Source of the DNA: DAOTWA01 sp963702935
Lineage (GTDB): Bacteria; Chloroflexota; Anaerolineae; Anaerolineales; Anaerolineaceae
Direction: 5' to 3'
Length of the DNA: 64,000 bases
NCBI GenBank assembly: GCA_963702935.1
Contig: OY969772.1
Coordinates: 1,674,001-1,738,000, forward strand
Within the stretch, counting starts at the first letter, position 1. The number at the start of each line of letters is the position of its first letter. Below are positions 16,963 to 26,392 of this stretch, in pieces. The notes below the pieces were generated by a model. That model did no database searches. It was not told where the DNA came from and saw only the letters and a list, made by a program, of their open reading frames with translations. The position numbers and the translations under genes were made by a program.

Positions 16963-17602
16963 ATGTTTAACAGTACTCTTTCGACGAAAAGAAGAAGAGG
17001 AACGCGTCCGGCAGGAGGGCCGCCTGCCCCCCGGCCAGTCGTTGACTCAAAAATTTCCCGTGCTGCATTATGGGCCGGTGCCGTCCTTCAACCCCGCCAC
17101 CTGGGATTTACGCGCCTGGGGCGAGGTGGAGCAAGAAGCCCGTTGGAACTGGGACGAATTCAACAAGCTGCCGCGCGCCAAGATGCAGATGGACATCCAC
17201 TGTGTGACGCGCTGGAGCAAATTCGACACGACCTGGGAAGGGGTCTCGCTACGCACGCTGGTAGAACAGGGCCTCATCAAGCTGAAGCCCAGCGCGCACT
17301 ATTTGTTGCAGCACGCAGAATACGGCTACACGGTGAATTTGCCGCTGGAGGTGGCCCTGGCGGACAATTTCATGCTGGCCACGCACCTGAACGGCGAGCC
17401 GATCACCCCCGACCACGGCTATCCCCTGCGCGGCGTGATAGGATACATCACTGACCGCCCGGAATTAATGACCCCCTACCTTTGGAAGGGGGCCAAGTGG
17501 CTACGCGGGCTGGAATTCTTGCAGCAAGACCGGCCTGGCTTCTGGGAGAAGGCCGGCTACCACAACGAAGCAGACGTGTGGAAGGAAGAGCGGTTCGCTT
17601 AG
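16963..17602 (+). CDS. Sulfite-oxidase-fold molybdopterin oxidoreductase (frameshift near start)
   Basis: A molybdopterin-binding protein of the sulfite oxidase superfamily, similar to small cytosolic YedY-type enzymes but with no signal peptide visible. Conserved blocks are LPPGQSLTQKFPVLHYGP, ATWDLRAWGEVE, the cofactor cysteine in DIHCVTRWS at about residue 60 of the readable part, PDHGYPLRG, LWKGAKWLRGLEF and GYHNEADVWKEERF. The readable frame opens at TTG 17042, but family sequence extends upstream (FRRKEEE, RVRQEGRLPP). A perfect GGAGG sits 5 bases before an ATG at 16963 in another frame, so a single-base error near 16978-16981 probably separates start and body. The electron partner and substrate are unknown. 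Confidence 0.8.
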
Positions 17603-17607
17603 CGCAG

Positions 17608-18390
17608 TTAGTGGCGCAAGCGGCGCACGTAGATCGCCAGTCCAGCCCCGATCAGCAATAACGCCCCGCCCAGGACGCCCAGCATCGGCGAGTGGCCGCC
17701 ATCACTAGGCGTGACCGGCGCAGCTTGTGAGCTGGTCTGCGCGCCAAAATCCAGGATGGATTGGTCGCCCGCCTTGACCGACAAAGCGTAGTTCATCACG
17801 GTGGTAGGGTTATAGCCCTGCGGCACCGCCACGCTGACGTTGTAATCCCCTTCCGGAACGTCACTAAAACACACCGGATCCGTGCCCGCAACGGTCGTGC
17901 CGGTTTGCGAGTATTTGCCCAGGCGGTCCGTCAGGCTGATCGCCCCGCCGGGGATGGCGACTTCTTCCGTCTGGCGCACAGCATCGCCGTTGACGTCGTT
18001 GTAGAGCAGGATACACACTTCGCCGTTGCCGTTGAAGGGCGTGGAAGAGGGCAAGATAGGTGTGGGGGTCAACGACGGGCCGGGTGTGGGTGTGCCGCCT
18101 GAAGGGCCACCCGTGCCGAGCAGCAGCTCCTGGCCCACCTGCAAGGTGCAGTCGGTGCCCTGGATGTTATTGAGCTGGCGTAGCTTGTCTTGAGAGATGC
18201 CCGTCAGCAGGGAAATGCTAATGCAGGTATCGCCGGCCTTTACAGTGTAAAGGATGCGCCCGTCTGCGCCGGGAGTAGGGGTCTCATAGACCGCCTGGGC
18301 TTGCGCTGGCGATGCAGAAGGGAGGCCCGCCAGGGAATAAACCAGCAGGGCTACCAGGGCCAGGCCCAAGAAGGTAAGCAGTTTTTTCAT
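17608..18390 (-). CDS. LysM and SdrD/Cna-B-like domain protein with C-terminal anchor
   Basis: A 260-residue cell-surface protein. Signal peptide at about residues 1-32, a LysM glycan-binding domain at about 47-92 (YTVKAGDTCISIS, LNNIQGTD, LQVGQELLL), a TP-rich linker, a SdrD-B/Cna-B-like Ig domain at about 123-200 (ICILLYNDVNGDAVRQ-like start, GYNPTT), and a C-terminal membrane helix (about 233-252) ending RRLRH. It probably sits on the outer face of the membrane and binds cell-wall glycan. Its end is 5 bases from the convergent oxidoreductase gene. Confidence 0.85.
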   Translation of the reverse strand: MKKLLTFLGLALVALLVYSLAGLPSASPAQAQAVYETPTPGADGRILYTVKAGDTCISISLLTGISQDKLRQLNNIQGTDCTLQVGQELLLGTGGPSGGTPTPGPSLTPTPILPSSTPFNGNGEVCILLYNDVNGDAVRQTEEVAIPGGAISLTDRLGKYSQTGTTVAGTDPVCFSDVPEGDYNVSVAVPQGYNPTTVMNYALSVKAGDQSILDFGAQTSSQAAPVTPSDGGHSPMLGVLGGALLLIGAGLAIYVRRLRH

Positions 18391-18427
18391 TTTGGTTTCA
18401 CCGTCCAGGGGTGATTATAACATGGGG

Positions 18428-18515
18428 AAGAGGGGATCAGGCAACGAGGCAATCAGGGATCAGGGAACCTGGTTGCACGGTCCCTGATTGCCTGATTCCT
18501 AATCGCCTGTTTCCT
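18428..18515. repeat. Palindromic GGCAATCAGG / CCTGATTGCC element
   Basis: GGATCAGGCAACGAGGCAATCAGG-like words (18432-18456) face complementary words after 18478 (TCCCTGATTGCC, TGATTCC). It belongs with the block at 16680-16878 and lies between the divergent LysM gene and the next gene. Confidence 0.6.
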
Positions 18516-18525
18516 GCCCTCCTGC

Positions 18526-18553
18526 TTGACACCTATGCAAACTGGTATATACT
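18526..18553 (+). promoter_or_regulatory. Promoter of the TP-rich protein gene
   Basis: TTGACA (18526-18531), 16-base spacer, TATACT (18548-18553), 60 bases before the ATG. Confidence 0.75.
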
Positions 18554-18612
18554 CACATTTGAACGATCTCATTCTTCCAGGCAAAATTCCGCAGTAGAGG
18601 GCGCCTCACACT

Positions 18613-19179
18613 ATGAAGCTATCGATCTGGGACATCTTCTCCGTCGTCACCCTGGCCGGTATCCTGGTATTGGGCATGGTCTTCGCCACGATCTTCAGCA
18701 ACCCCTACACGCCGCTCAATCCCTTCCCGCCGGCGACGCTGCCTGCCCTGGTCACCCTGCCGTCTCCCACTGCGACCTCCATCTTCCCAGCCACCTGGAC
18801 GCCCACCTCAGAATTCGGGCAGACGCCGGCCGTAGACGTGATGACGCCCACGCCGAGCGAAACGTCTACTGTCTATGCCCTGCCGACCTTCACCGCGACC
18901 CTGGAAGCCACCTTCACCTTCACCCCCAGCCAGACGCCTACCTCTACCCTCACACCCACGCCCACGCGCACCAATACGCCCGCCCCGGCGCAGCCGTCCA
19001 ATACACCCCACCCATCGAACACTCCCACCCCGCAGCCCACCATCACCACAGCGCCGTCCAAGACGGTAGCGCCTTCCAATACACCGGCGCCATCGCATAC
19101 CCCCGCGCCTTCAAACACGCCAGGGCCCACCAATTCCCCCACTCCAGGACCGACCAACACCCAAAATATTGGCGGGTAA
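18613..19179 (+). CDS. Membrane-anchored Thr/Pro-rich protein
   Basis: A 188-residue protein with one N-terminal membrane helix (about residues 8-28: IFSVVTLAGILVLGMVFATIF) and a low-complexity extracytoplasmic region of Pro, Thr, Ser and Asn (TPTPSET, TPTSTLTPTPTRTN, PSNTPAPSHTPAPSNT). No folded domain is visible. Such stretches are typical spacers or O-glycosylated stalks; the same type ends the LCP lipoprotein at 33711. AGAGGG and a good promoter lie upstream. Confidence 0.75.
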   Translation: MKLSIWDIFSVVTLAGILVLGMVFATIFSNPYTPLNPFPPATLPALVTLPSPTATSIFPATWTPTSEFGQTPAVDVMTPTPSETSTVYALPTFTATLEATFTFTPSQTPTSTLTPTPTRTNTPAPAQPSNTPHPSNTPTPQPTITTAPSKTVAPSNTPAPSHTPAPSNTPGPTNSPTPGPTNTQNIGG

Positions 19180-19539
19180 AGAGCCGGCCCGCCCGGCCTG
19201 GCTGCTATTGGTCCCCCCTTCCCCTCTGGGCATAGGGCACGGGAGCGTTAGTTGAGTGTAGTGCCCCTTGCCTCTCGTTCCCACGTTCCACGTGGGAATG
19301 CAGCTCCCAACGCTCCGCGTCGCGCGTGCGCCGCACAGGCCGCGATGGGTGTCCACGCAGAGCGTGGGCACCAGGAACAGGGGGTGGGGTGCGGCGACAC
19401 AGAGCGTGGGCGCCAGGGAAAAAGAGAGCCTGCGAGCCGTGGTGGAATTCCACAAGATCGTATAGGATTGGGGGGGCGGAATATCTCGTGCCGCCGCGCA
19501 GCTCGCTTCACCAAACTCATCCCAGCTAGAGGGAACTTC
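19180..19539. other. Repeat-filled leader before the first M23-like protein
   Basis: No separate gene. It is mainly the CGTTCCCACG-type repeat (19275-19418). An open frame runs through it in phase with the next gene, but its translation is simply repeat text, so it is not taken as coding. Confidence 0.65.
19275..19418. repeat. CGTTCCCACG hairpin repeat, copy 1
   Basis: Consecutive short hairpins: CCCACGTTCCACGTGGG, AACGCTCCGCGT, CCACGCAGAGCGTGGG and GGCGCCAGGG. Two tandem relatives lie at 26277-26372 and 26393-26485. Confidence 0.75.
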
Positions 19540-21963
19540 TTGAGACTATTTTCCTTGCTCGCCCTGCTGGCCTTCCTGGCCGCACCCCTGGGACTGCCTC
19601 AAGCCATGGCGACTCCCCCTCCACCGCCTGACGACCACACGCCCTCGGCTGCCGTCGAAGGTGCCATCCAGGCCGCCGTTCAATCCGCGCGGCCCTCCCA
19701 GCCGCCTCCCTCCTGGAGCATCCAGCGCGTGGAGATCGACGCCAGCGGCACGCAGGCCATCGTCTGGCTGGCGCCCCTCGACCCCCAGAACGGGCAAGCC
19801 CTGGCCACCGAGCCGGGCCTGGCCGTGGCGCGCCGCCTGGCCCCGGACGGCGCGTGGCAGGCCGTTCTGCCCGGGGACCCCGATTGGGAAACCGCCGTCG
19901 CCGCCCTCCCGGAGGCCCTGATGAGCGCCGACCTGAAGCAGATCATGCTGCCCGGCCCGCCTTCGAGTGGCCCACAAGCCAGCCAGGTGTTCAGCGGCTA
20001 CCTGCTGCCCTGGGCCAAGGAGGCCGCCAAGCAGCTCGAAGGCAGCATCGGGCACTTTCTGGTGTACAACCCGCCCTCCTGCTCCGAGGCCTATTGCCGC
20101 TACGCCTTCGACTTCGCGGACGGCAGCATGTTCCCCATCCTGGCCGCCAAAGGCGGCACAGTCTATTCCTATAAGGTGGGCTGCGCCAGCGGCGACGCCA
20201 CGCACAACAACGCTTATTGCACCAATTACCTGGTGCTGAAAGACACCAGCACCGCGCCCACCACCTACCAGATCTACCTGCACATGGCCTACAACAGCCT
20301 GCCTGTCGAGCTGCGCACCCTCGGCGCTTCCGTGCGCCAGGGACAGTACGTGGGCAACGCCGACAATACCGGCTACAGCACCGACCATCACCTGCACTTC
20401 ATGGTAGTCACCGATCCCTACATGGCCTATTTGAGCAGCGGAGATTGGTACATCTGGGGGCATTCGGTGGACATCACCTTCAGCGACGTGGCCGTCAACG
20501 GCGGCCGCCCGCGCACCTGTTACGAAGCCGCCAACTTTCCCCAATATGGCTCGCAATGCATCCCCGGGGATCGCTTCACCTCCGGCAACCAGGGCACCAA
20601 CCCGCCCACCGGGAGCCTGGGCGCTCCCCAGCCCGGCTTGCGGGTCACGACCCCCAACCTGGCCGTAAGCGGCGCGGCCTCAGACGACCGCGGCGTCACC
20701 CAATGGCAATTAGTGTTCAAGGCCGGGGACGCCTGGCAGGCGTTGGCTTCTCAGGCGCTGGCCTCTCCGCAGAAAGCCTTCACCCTGAATACCAGCGTAG
20801 ATTTGTGTGAAGCGAGCGTGCCTGACGGGCCTTTCAGCCTGGGCCTTTACGTATGGGACGTGGAAGGCAACCGCTCCATGTTCCTGCGCAATCTCTACAA
20901 CGACGCCTGCCATGCCGCCGACCCCGTGCGCCCCTCCGTGTCCCTGCTGTGGCCGGCCAGCGGCGGTTTCATCGGCCAGAACAATCACCTGCAAGCGGTG
21001 GCCTTTTCTGGCGTGGGCGGCGTCAGCCGCGTGGAGTTCCTCTATCATTCCGCCGACTGGGAAAACGGCCAATGGGTCTCCGCCGGCGTGGACACCAACG
21101 GCGTGGACGGCTGGGGAGTGAGCTTCGCCCCGCCTTCTCTGCCGGAGGGTCCTTGCGGCGCGGACGGCCTGTGCCCGGCCGTCTACGCGCGCGCCTACGA
21201 TAGCGCCGGCAACTGGTCGGGGGACGTGGCCTGGAATCTGGGCCTGGATGCCACCCCGCCGACTTCTTCCCTGGCGGCGCTGCCCGCCACGACCTACAGC
21301 GGCGCCGTCCTGCTCTATTGGAACGCCGCCGACGAGGGGGCCGGGCTGGATTCCTTCGACCTCCAAACCCAGCAAGATAGCAGCTCCACCTGGAACGATT
21401 GGGGCTCGCATCCGGGCGGAGACGCGCGCCAGGCCTGGTTCATCGGCGACCCCGGCCACACCTACCGCTTCCGACTGCGCGGCGTGGATCGCGCCGGCAA
21501 CGCCGAGGCTTTCCCCGCCCAGGCCGAGGCCTCCACGACCCTCTCGGGGGACTGCACCCCGGACGAATTCGAGGCCGGCGGCGGGGATAATAGCCCGGCC
21601 AACGCCACTACGCTGCCGCTGGGGGAGAGCCAGGCGCACAATTTCTGCGCTGGCGACGTGGATTGGGTGAGATTTGATGCTACAGCCGGGGAGGAGTATC
21701 TGCTGTGGGCCCTGCCTACCCCCGGCAGCCCCGCCGCCCCCGAGCTGGCGCTCTACGCCAGCGACGGCGCCACCCAATTGGCGTACGTGGCGAACGCCCC
21801 GGTCGCCAGCCCGGCCGTGCTTGTGCGCTGGGTCGCGCCAGAGAACGGGACTTATTTCCTGAAGCTGACCCCGGCGGACGCGCGCGTGGTCGGCGCGAGC
21901 GTGGCTTATTTCGTCCGCGTGGGGCAGGGCTATTACGCGCACCTGCCGGTTGTGGGCAAATAA
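19540..21963 (+). CDS. Secreted M23-like multidomain protein, 807 aa
   Basis: A large exported protein with an M23 (LytM/LasA)-like domain followed by Ig- and FN3-like modules. TTG 19540 is chosen: AGAGGGA lies 5 bases before it and it yields a clean signal peptide MRLFSLLALLAFLAAPLG. The M23-like domain (about residues 160-300) has GSIGH at about 169, YAFDFADG at about 190, an HMAY segment and DHHLHF at about 284. These could be the two metal-binding His/Asp and the HxH motif, with LasA-like wide spacing. Later parts are ASDDRGVTQWQL and WDVEGNRSMF, an Ig module, an FN3-like module and a pre-peptidase-type C-terminal domain, ending AHLPVVGK. It is a paralogue of the next gene. The target may be peptidoglycan or a protein; activity is not certain. 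Confidence 0.75.
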   Translation: MRLFSLLALLAFLAAPLGLPQAMATPPPPPDDHTPSAAVEGAIQAAVQSARPSQPPPSWSIQRVEIDASGTQAIVWLAPLDPQNGQALATEPGLAVARRLAPDGAWQAVLPGDPDWETAVAALPEALMSADLKQIMLPGPPSSGPQASQVFSGYLLPWAKEAAKQLEGSIGHFLVYNPPSCSEAYCRYAFDFADGSMFPILAAKGGTVYSYKVGCASGDATHNNAYCTNYLVLKDTSTAPTTYQIYLHMAYNSLPVELRTLGASVRQGQYVGNADNTGYSTDHHLHFMVVTDPYMAYLSSGDWYIWGHSVDITFSDVAVNGGRPRTCYEAANFPQYGSQCIPGDRFTSGNQGTNPPTGSLGAPQPGLRVTTPNLAVSGAASDDRGVTQWQLVFKAGDAWQALASQALASPQKAFTLNTSVDLCEASVPDGPFSLGLYVWDVEGNRSMFLRNLYNDACHAADPVRPSVSLLWPASGGFIGQNNHLQAVAFSGVGGVSRVEFLYHSADWENGQWVSAGVDTNGVDGWGVSFAPPSLPEGPCGADGLCPAVYARAYDSAGNWSGDVAWNLGLDATPPTSSLAALPATTYSGAVLLYWNAADEGAGLDSFDLQTQQDSSSTWNDWGSHPGGDARQAWFIGDPGHTYRFRLRGVDRAGNAEAFPAQAEASTTLSGDCTPDEFEAGGGDNSPANATTLPLGESQAHNFCAGDVDWVRFDATAGEEYLLWALPTPGSPAAPELALYASDGATQLAYVANAPVASPAVLVRWVAPENGTYFLKLTPADARVVGASVAYFVRVGQGYYAHLPVVGK

Positions 21964-21986
21964 AAGGTTCCCCGGGTCTGCCGGAG

Positions 21987-22066
21987 TTCACCACAGAAGC
22001 GCGGAGAGCACTGAGAATTCCAGAAAACCCCAGGAAACTCTGTGTCCTCTGCCTCTCCGTGGTGAA
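21987..22066. repeat. Palindromic CTCTGCG/CACCACAG repeat
   Basis: TTCACCACAGAAGC at the left faces TCTCCGTGGTGAA at the right, with CTCTGTGTCCTCTGCC inside. It is one of the degenerate repeat family also at 37371 and 42994. The whole gap 21964-22266 has no gene. Confidence 0.65.
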
Positions 22067-22266
22067 AATTTTCCGCGCGCCCGCGCAGAGCATGGATACC
22101 AGAGACGCTCCCGATCAACCTACAATCCTGTAAAGTCACACCGCGCCTTTATCGGTTATGATAAAGGCGGTGGGAGACTCACGTTCCTGGCCCCCAAATT
22201 GCAACCTTACCCGGTAGCTTGAACAACCGAATTCGCTCCATCTTCACCGATCAATAGAGGTAGCTC

Positions 22267-25200
22267 ATGAAACCTTTATCCCTCCCTATGCGCCTTGGCC
22301 TGGTCGCCTTCCTGCTGGTCTCCCTGGCCCTGCCCCAGGTCGCTCTGGCGGCGCCCCCGCCGCCCCCCGGCAGCACACCCACCCCTCAGGGCCCCACCCC
22401 GGCGGACGACCAGGCCGTCAGCGCCGCCGTGCAACAAGCTATGGCCGGCAACGTGAGCGTGCTGGCCTTCAAGGTCTTCGACATGCGCGTGGGCCCCATC
22501 GATTATTCCGACGACGGGCAAACCGCCCTGGCCTGGCTGGTGCCCTACGACAAAGATACCGGCCAGGTCATCGCCACCGAGCCGGGACTGGCCATCCTGC
22601 GCCGCCCACCCCAAAGCCCCGGCGCCGTGGCCCAATCCTGGGGGGTGACCTTGCAGTCCGACGCGACCTGGACGGCGCAATTGGGAAGCCTGCCGCCAGA
22701 GCTCCAGCAGCGCGTGGACAAGAACCTCTACCTGCCCCCGGCGGAGGCGCTCGGCCCCCAGGCCACGCAGGCCCTGGGGGGCTATTTGCTCCCCTGGGCC
22801 AAAGGGCAGAGCAAGGTGCTGACCCAAAGCATCGGGCACGCCCTGATCTACCAGAACTGCTCGACCTGCCTGTATGCCTTCGACTTCGCGGACGGCACCA
22901 TGTTCCCCGTTTTGGCCGCCAAGGGCGGGGAAGTGTTCTACTATTACGACGGCTGCCCGAATAACGACCACTCCTGCGTCAACGAGCTGATCCTCAAGGA
23001 CGTGACCACCAGCCCTACTTCCTATCAAATCTACTACCACCTGGCCCAGTACTCCATTCCCGCCGAGGTCAAGAGCGTGGGCCGCCAGGTGCGCCAGGGA
23101 CAATACGTCGCCATCGCCGATAATACCGGGGCGAGCACCGGCCATCACCTGCACTTCCAGGTCTCCACCAGCCTGAGCGGCTATTGGGGGCAATCCGTGG
23201 ACGTCACCTTCAACGACGTGTCCGTCAACGGCGGGCGTCCGCGCACCCATCAGGAGGCCGCCAATTATCCTCAATACGGCAGCCAGTGGGTGGCGGGCGA
23301 TGCCTATACCTCCGGCAACCAGGGCACCAACCCGCCCACCGGCGACCTGACCGGCCCCCAGGCCGGCCTGCGCGTCACCGACCCGGTCTTGAGCGTGCCC
23401 GGCTGGGCCGCCGACGACCGCGGCATCACCCGCCTGCAAATCGTGGCCAACTACGACGGCAACTGGTACGAGCTGGCTTCCCAATCCTTCAGCAGCCCCC
23501 AAAAATCCATCGGTTTCCTCCCGCAGGTCAACCTGTGCACCTCCGGCGTGCCGGACGGCCCGGTCAGCCTGGGGCTGTACGTGTGGGACGTGGAAGGCAA
23601 CCGTTCCAACACCCTGCTCGGCCTGCGCAACCTCTACAACGACGCCTGCCACACCCCGGCGGACACTATCTGCACCCCCAACGACAACCAGGTGGCGCTG
23701 TACGCCGACCCCGACTTCCAGGGAGCGTGCAAAGTCCTCGGCTCGGGCAATTACCCCGACGCTTCTTCTCTCAGCCCCGTGGCCGATAACGACGTGGCCT
23801 CCATCCAGGTGGGAGCCAACGTCCAGGCCATCCTGTATATGGACGCCAATTACAGCCTGCGCCCGGAGACCTTCCTGTCCTCGGACCGCAATCTGGCGGA
23901 TAACCGCATCGAAGCGAACACCGTTTCCTCGGTGAAGGTGCAGGCGCACCAGACCAAGGCCAGTGCGCCACTCATCCTCTGGCCGCCCAGCGACCAGGCC
24001 TTGACCGCAGCCGGCAATTCCCAATACCTGGCCTGGGAAGACGCCGGGGGAGGCACGCAATTTCAGGCCAAGCTGTACCAGGGCAAGACCTGGAGCGGCA
24101 GCCCCCTCAAGACCCTGGACTGGCAGGCGGGCACTGCCTGGGATCTCGGCAGCCTGCCCGCCGGGGATTACTCCTGGGAGGTCGAGTTGCGCCCGGCCGG
24201 CTCCACGGACGTCAACAACACCTGGAGCGACTGGACCCGCTCCACTTTCACCCTGACAGGCACGGCCACCGTCCCCGCCGCCACTCAGACCGCGCCCTTC
24301 ACGGACGATATGCAGAACAACAACGCCAACGGCTGGAGCACCTATGCCACCGGCACCGGCACCGCCTGGGGCCTGGCGGACACCAGCCAGACCCACGCCG
24401 GCTCCACGGCCTGGTGGCTGGGCGCGAACGCGGGAGGAACCTACCACGACGTGCGCAACGCCGGCCTGACCTCGCCGCGCATCGCTTTGCCCGCCGGCGG
24501 CAGTTATTTCCTGCGCTTCAAGTACTTCGCCCAAACCGAGGCCGACACCATCTTTTGGGATCAGCGCCTCGTGCAGATCGCCGTGGACGGGGGCGAGTTC
24601 AACACCCTCTCCCAGCTCAGCGACGACCAGCCTTCCACCTGGCGTAGCCAGGACTGGCACACCGCTACGCTCGATCTCTCCGCCTACGCCGGCCATTCGG
24701 TGCGCGTACGCTTCGAGTTCCTCAGCGGCGACATTCCCGGCGTGCACACGCTGAACGATTTCGAGGGCTGGTACATCGACGATTTCTCGATCGATTCCAC
24801 GCCTCCCGCCACCACGCCTTGCGCCGGCTCGGACGCCGGGAACGACCCCGCGCACGCCGCCCAGATCGATTTCAACACGCCAATTTCGGGCGTGATCTGC
24901 CCCAACAACGACCTGGATTTCTATAAATTCAACGGCAGCGCGGGCGATTACGTCACCCTCAACATCGACGCGCAGTCGCTGAGCCCGGCCTCCGGGCTGG
25001 ATTCGATCGTGAAGCTCTTCGACCAGGACGGCGTCACCCTGCTGGCCGAGAACGACGACCAAGCCGACGGCCAGCGCAATTCGCTCGTGCGCTTCTCCCT
25101 GCCGCAGTCAGGCGTCTACTACGTAGAGGTCAAGGATTACTTCTACCCCGGCGATCACCCCGCCGATGACCAGGTGAGCGCGGCGCGCAACTACAATCTG

Positions 25201-26250
25201 ATCCTGACGCACGCCAGCGGCTCCAACCGCCCCAGCGTATCCCTGACTAACCCGCCCTCGGGCGGGTACATCGGCGCTTCCACCTTGATCCAGGCCAGCG
25301 CTGCCGGCGGCCTGAACGGCGTCAGCCGGGTGGAATTCTTCTATCATTCCAGCGATTGGGAAGGCGGCCAGTGGGTTTCCGCCGGGACGGACACGGACGG
25401 CTCGGACGGCTGGCAGGTGTGGTTCAATCCACAGTCCCTGCCAAACAGCACCTGCAAGAGCGACAGCCTGTGCCCCGCCATTTTCGTGCGCGCCTTCGAC
25501 GAGGCCGGCAACTGGGCCGGCGACGTGGCCTGGAACCTGAACGTGGACCGCACCCTGCCCACTTCTGCTATGCAGGCCCTGCCCGCCACGGTCTACAGTG
25601 GCGCGTTCCTGCTCCAGTGGGGCGGCAGCGACGACCAGTCTGGGCTGGCCGGCTTCGACATCCAATACCAGGATAACGGCGGCGCCTGGCAAACGTGGGA
25701 TACCCATCCCAACGGGGACGCCCGCCAGGCCTGGTTCATCGGCGCCGCCGGACACACCTATCGCTTCCGGATGCGGGCGGTAGACCGCGCCGGGAACGCC
25801 GAGGCTTTCCCCAGCTCGGCGGAGACCTCCACCACCATCGCCGGCGCGTGCAGCAACGACGCCTTCGAGGAGGATGGCAGCCAGGCCAACGCCAGCTCCC
25901 TGGCGCTGGGAGCGAGCCAGGCGCACGTCTTCTGCTCCGGCGACGTGGATTGGGTGAAATTCACCCCCCAGGCGGGTCACGAATATCTGGTGTGGGCCGT
26001 GCCGACCGGCAGCGGCGCCGCCGCCCCGCAGATGGTGCTCTATCGCAGCGACGGCGTCACCGAAGTGGCCCACGTCACCCCCGGGCCGGTAGCCGGCGCG
26101 GCGGTGCTCATGAAGTGGGTCGCGCCGGATAGCGGGCCTTACTACCTGAAGCTCAGCCCGGTGGACGGGCGCGTGGTCGGCTCGGCCGTGACTTACGTGG
26201 TGCGCGTGGGCGACGGGCATTACCTCACCCTGCCCCTCGTGGGGAGGTAA
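22267..26250 (+). CDS. Giant secreted M23-like protein with beta/gamma-crystallin and PPC domains, 1327 aa
   Basis: A very large exported paralogue of the preceding protein. Modules in order: signal peptide 1-29; M23-like domain about 180-320 (SIGHALIY at about 188, YAFDFADG at about 203, YYHLAQYS, GHHLHFQV at about 292); Ig-like part with AADDRGITRLQI and WDVEGNRSNT; beta/gamma-crystallin-like unit about 473-560 (ALYADPDFQGACKVL); an Ig-like module about 565-660; a jelly-roll or MAM-like module about 675-850 (FTDDMQ, WYIDDFSID); a pre-peptidase C-terminal (PPC) domain about 855-985; further Ig and FN3-like modules; and a second PPC-type domain ending LTLPLVGR. AGAGGTAGCTC precedes the ATG. 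Probably cell-surface or secreted; enzymatic activity is inferred only from the M23-like residues. Confidence 0.78.
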   Translation: MKPLSLPMRLGLVAFLLVSLALPQVALAAPPPPPGSTPTPQGPTPADDQAVSAAVQQAMAGNVSVLAFKVFDMRVGPIDYSDDGQTALAWLVPYDKDTGQVIATEPGLAILRRPPQSPGAVAQSWGVTLQSDATWTAQLGSLPPELQQRVDKNLYLPPAEALGPQATQALGGYLLPWAKGQSKVLTQSIGHALIYQNCSTCLYAFDFADGTMFPVLAAKGGEVFYYYDGCPNNDHSCVNELILKDVTTSPTSYQIYYHLAQYSIPAEVKSVGRQVRQGQYVAIADNTGASTGHHLHFQVSTSLSGYWGQSVDVTFNDVSVNGGRPRTHQEAANYPQYGSQWVAGDAYTSGNQGTNPPTGDLTGPQAGLRVTDPVLSVPGWAADDRGITRLQIVANYDGNWYELASQSFSSPQKSIGFLPQVNLCTSGVPDGPVSLGLYVWDVEGNRSNTLLGLRNLYNDACHTPADTICTPNDNQVALYADPDFQGACKVLGSGNYPDASSLSPVADNDVASIQVGANVQAILYMDANYSLRPETFLSSDRNLADNRIEANTVSSVKVQAHQTKASAPLILWPPSDQALTAAGNSQYLAWEDAGGGTQFQAKLYQGKTWSGSPLKTLDWQAGTAWDLGSLPAGDYSWEVELRPAGSTDVNNTWSDWTRSTFTLTGTATVPAATQTAPFTDDMQNNNANGWSTYATGTGTAWGLADTSQTHAGSTAWWLGANAGGTYHDVRNAGLTSPRIALPAGGSYFLRFKYFAQTEADTIFWDQRLVQIAVDGGEFNTLSQLSDDQPSTWRSQDWHTATLDLSAYAGHSVRVRFEFLSGDIPGVHTLNDFEGWYIDDFSIDSTPPATTPCAGSDAGNDPAHAAQIDFNTPISGVICPNNDLDFYKFNGSAGDYVTLNIDAQSLSPASGLDSIVKLFDQDGVTLLAENDDQADGQRNSLVRFSLPQSGVYYVEVKDYFYPGDHPADDQVSAARNYNLILTHASGSNRPSVSLTNPPSGGYIGASTLIQASAAGGLNGVSRVEFFYHSSDWEGGQWVSAGTDTDGSDGWQVWFNPQSLPNSTCKSDSLCPAIFVRAFDEAGNWAGDVAWNLNVDRTLPTSAMQALPATVYSGAFLLQWGGSDDQSGLAGFDIQYQDNGGAWQTWDTHPNGDARQAWFIGAAGHTYRFRMRAVDRAGNAEAFPSSAETSTTIAGACSNDAFEEDGSQANASSLALGASQAHVFCSGDVDWVKFTPQAGHEYLVWAVPTGSGAAAPQMVLYRSDGVTEVAHVTPGPVAGAAVLMKWVAPDSGPYYLKLSPVDGRVVGSAVTYVVRVGDGHYLTLPLVGR

Positions 26251-26276
26251 TGCTCACTCGTCCCCACGTTCCTCTC

Positions 26277-26372
26277 ACTCGTTCCCACGTTCCACGTGGA
26301 AATGCGTCCCTCGACGCTCCGCGTCCTGGCCAGCGCGCCGGTGGGGTCGCCCACGCTCTGCGTGGGCGCCAG
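26277..26372. repeat. CGTTCCCACG hairpin repeat, copy 2
   Basis: CTCGTTCCCACGTTCCACG, GACGCTCCGCGTCCTGGCC, GGTGGGGTCGCCCACGC and GTGGGCGCCAGAGG in order. It matches the next copy almost base for base, apart from small indels. Confidence 0.85.
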
Positions 26373-26392
26373 AGGTCAGGCTGCCTCGTTCC

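Noticed and set aside
19252..19539. N-terminal extension of the first M23-like protein
   Set aside because: Translation is repeat sequence and would place the signal peptide inside the protein; TTG 19540 fits better.
22276..25062. 928-residue open frame on the minus strand
   Set aside because: Antisense to the giant exoprotein, no ribosome site, and codon pattern that mirrors the plus-strand gene; a GC-rich shadow.
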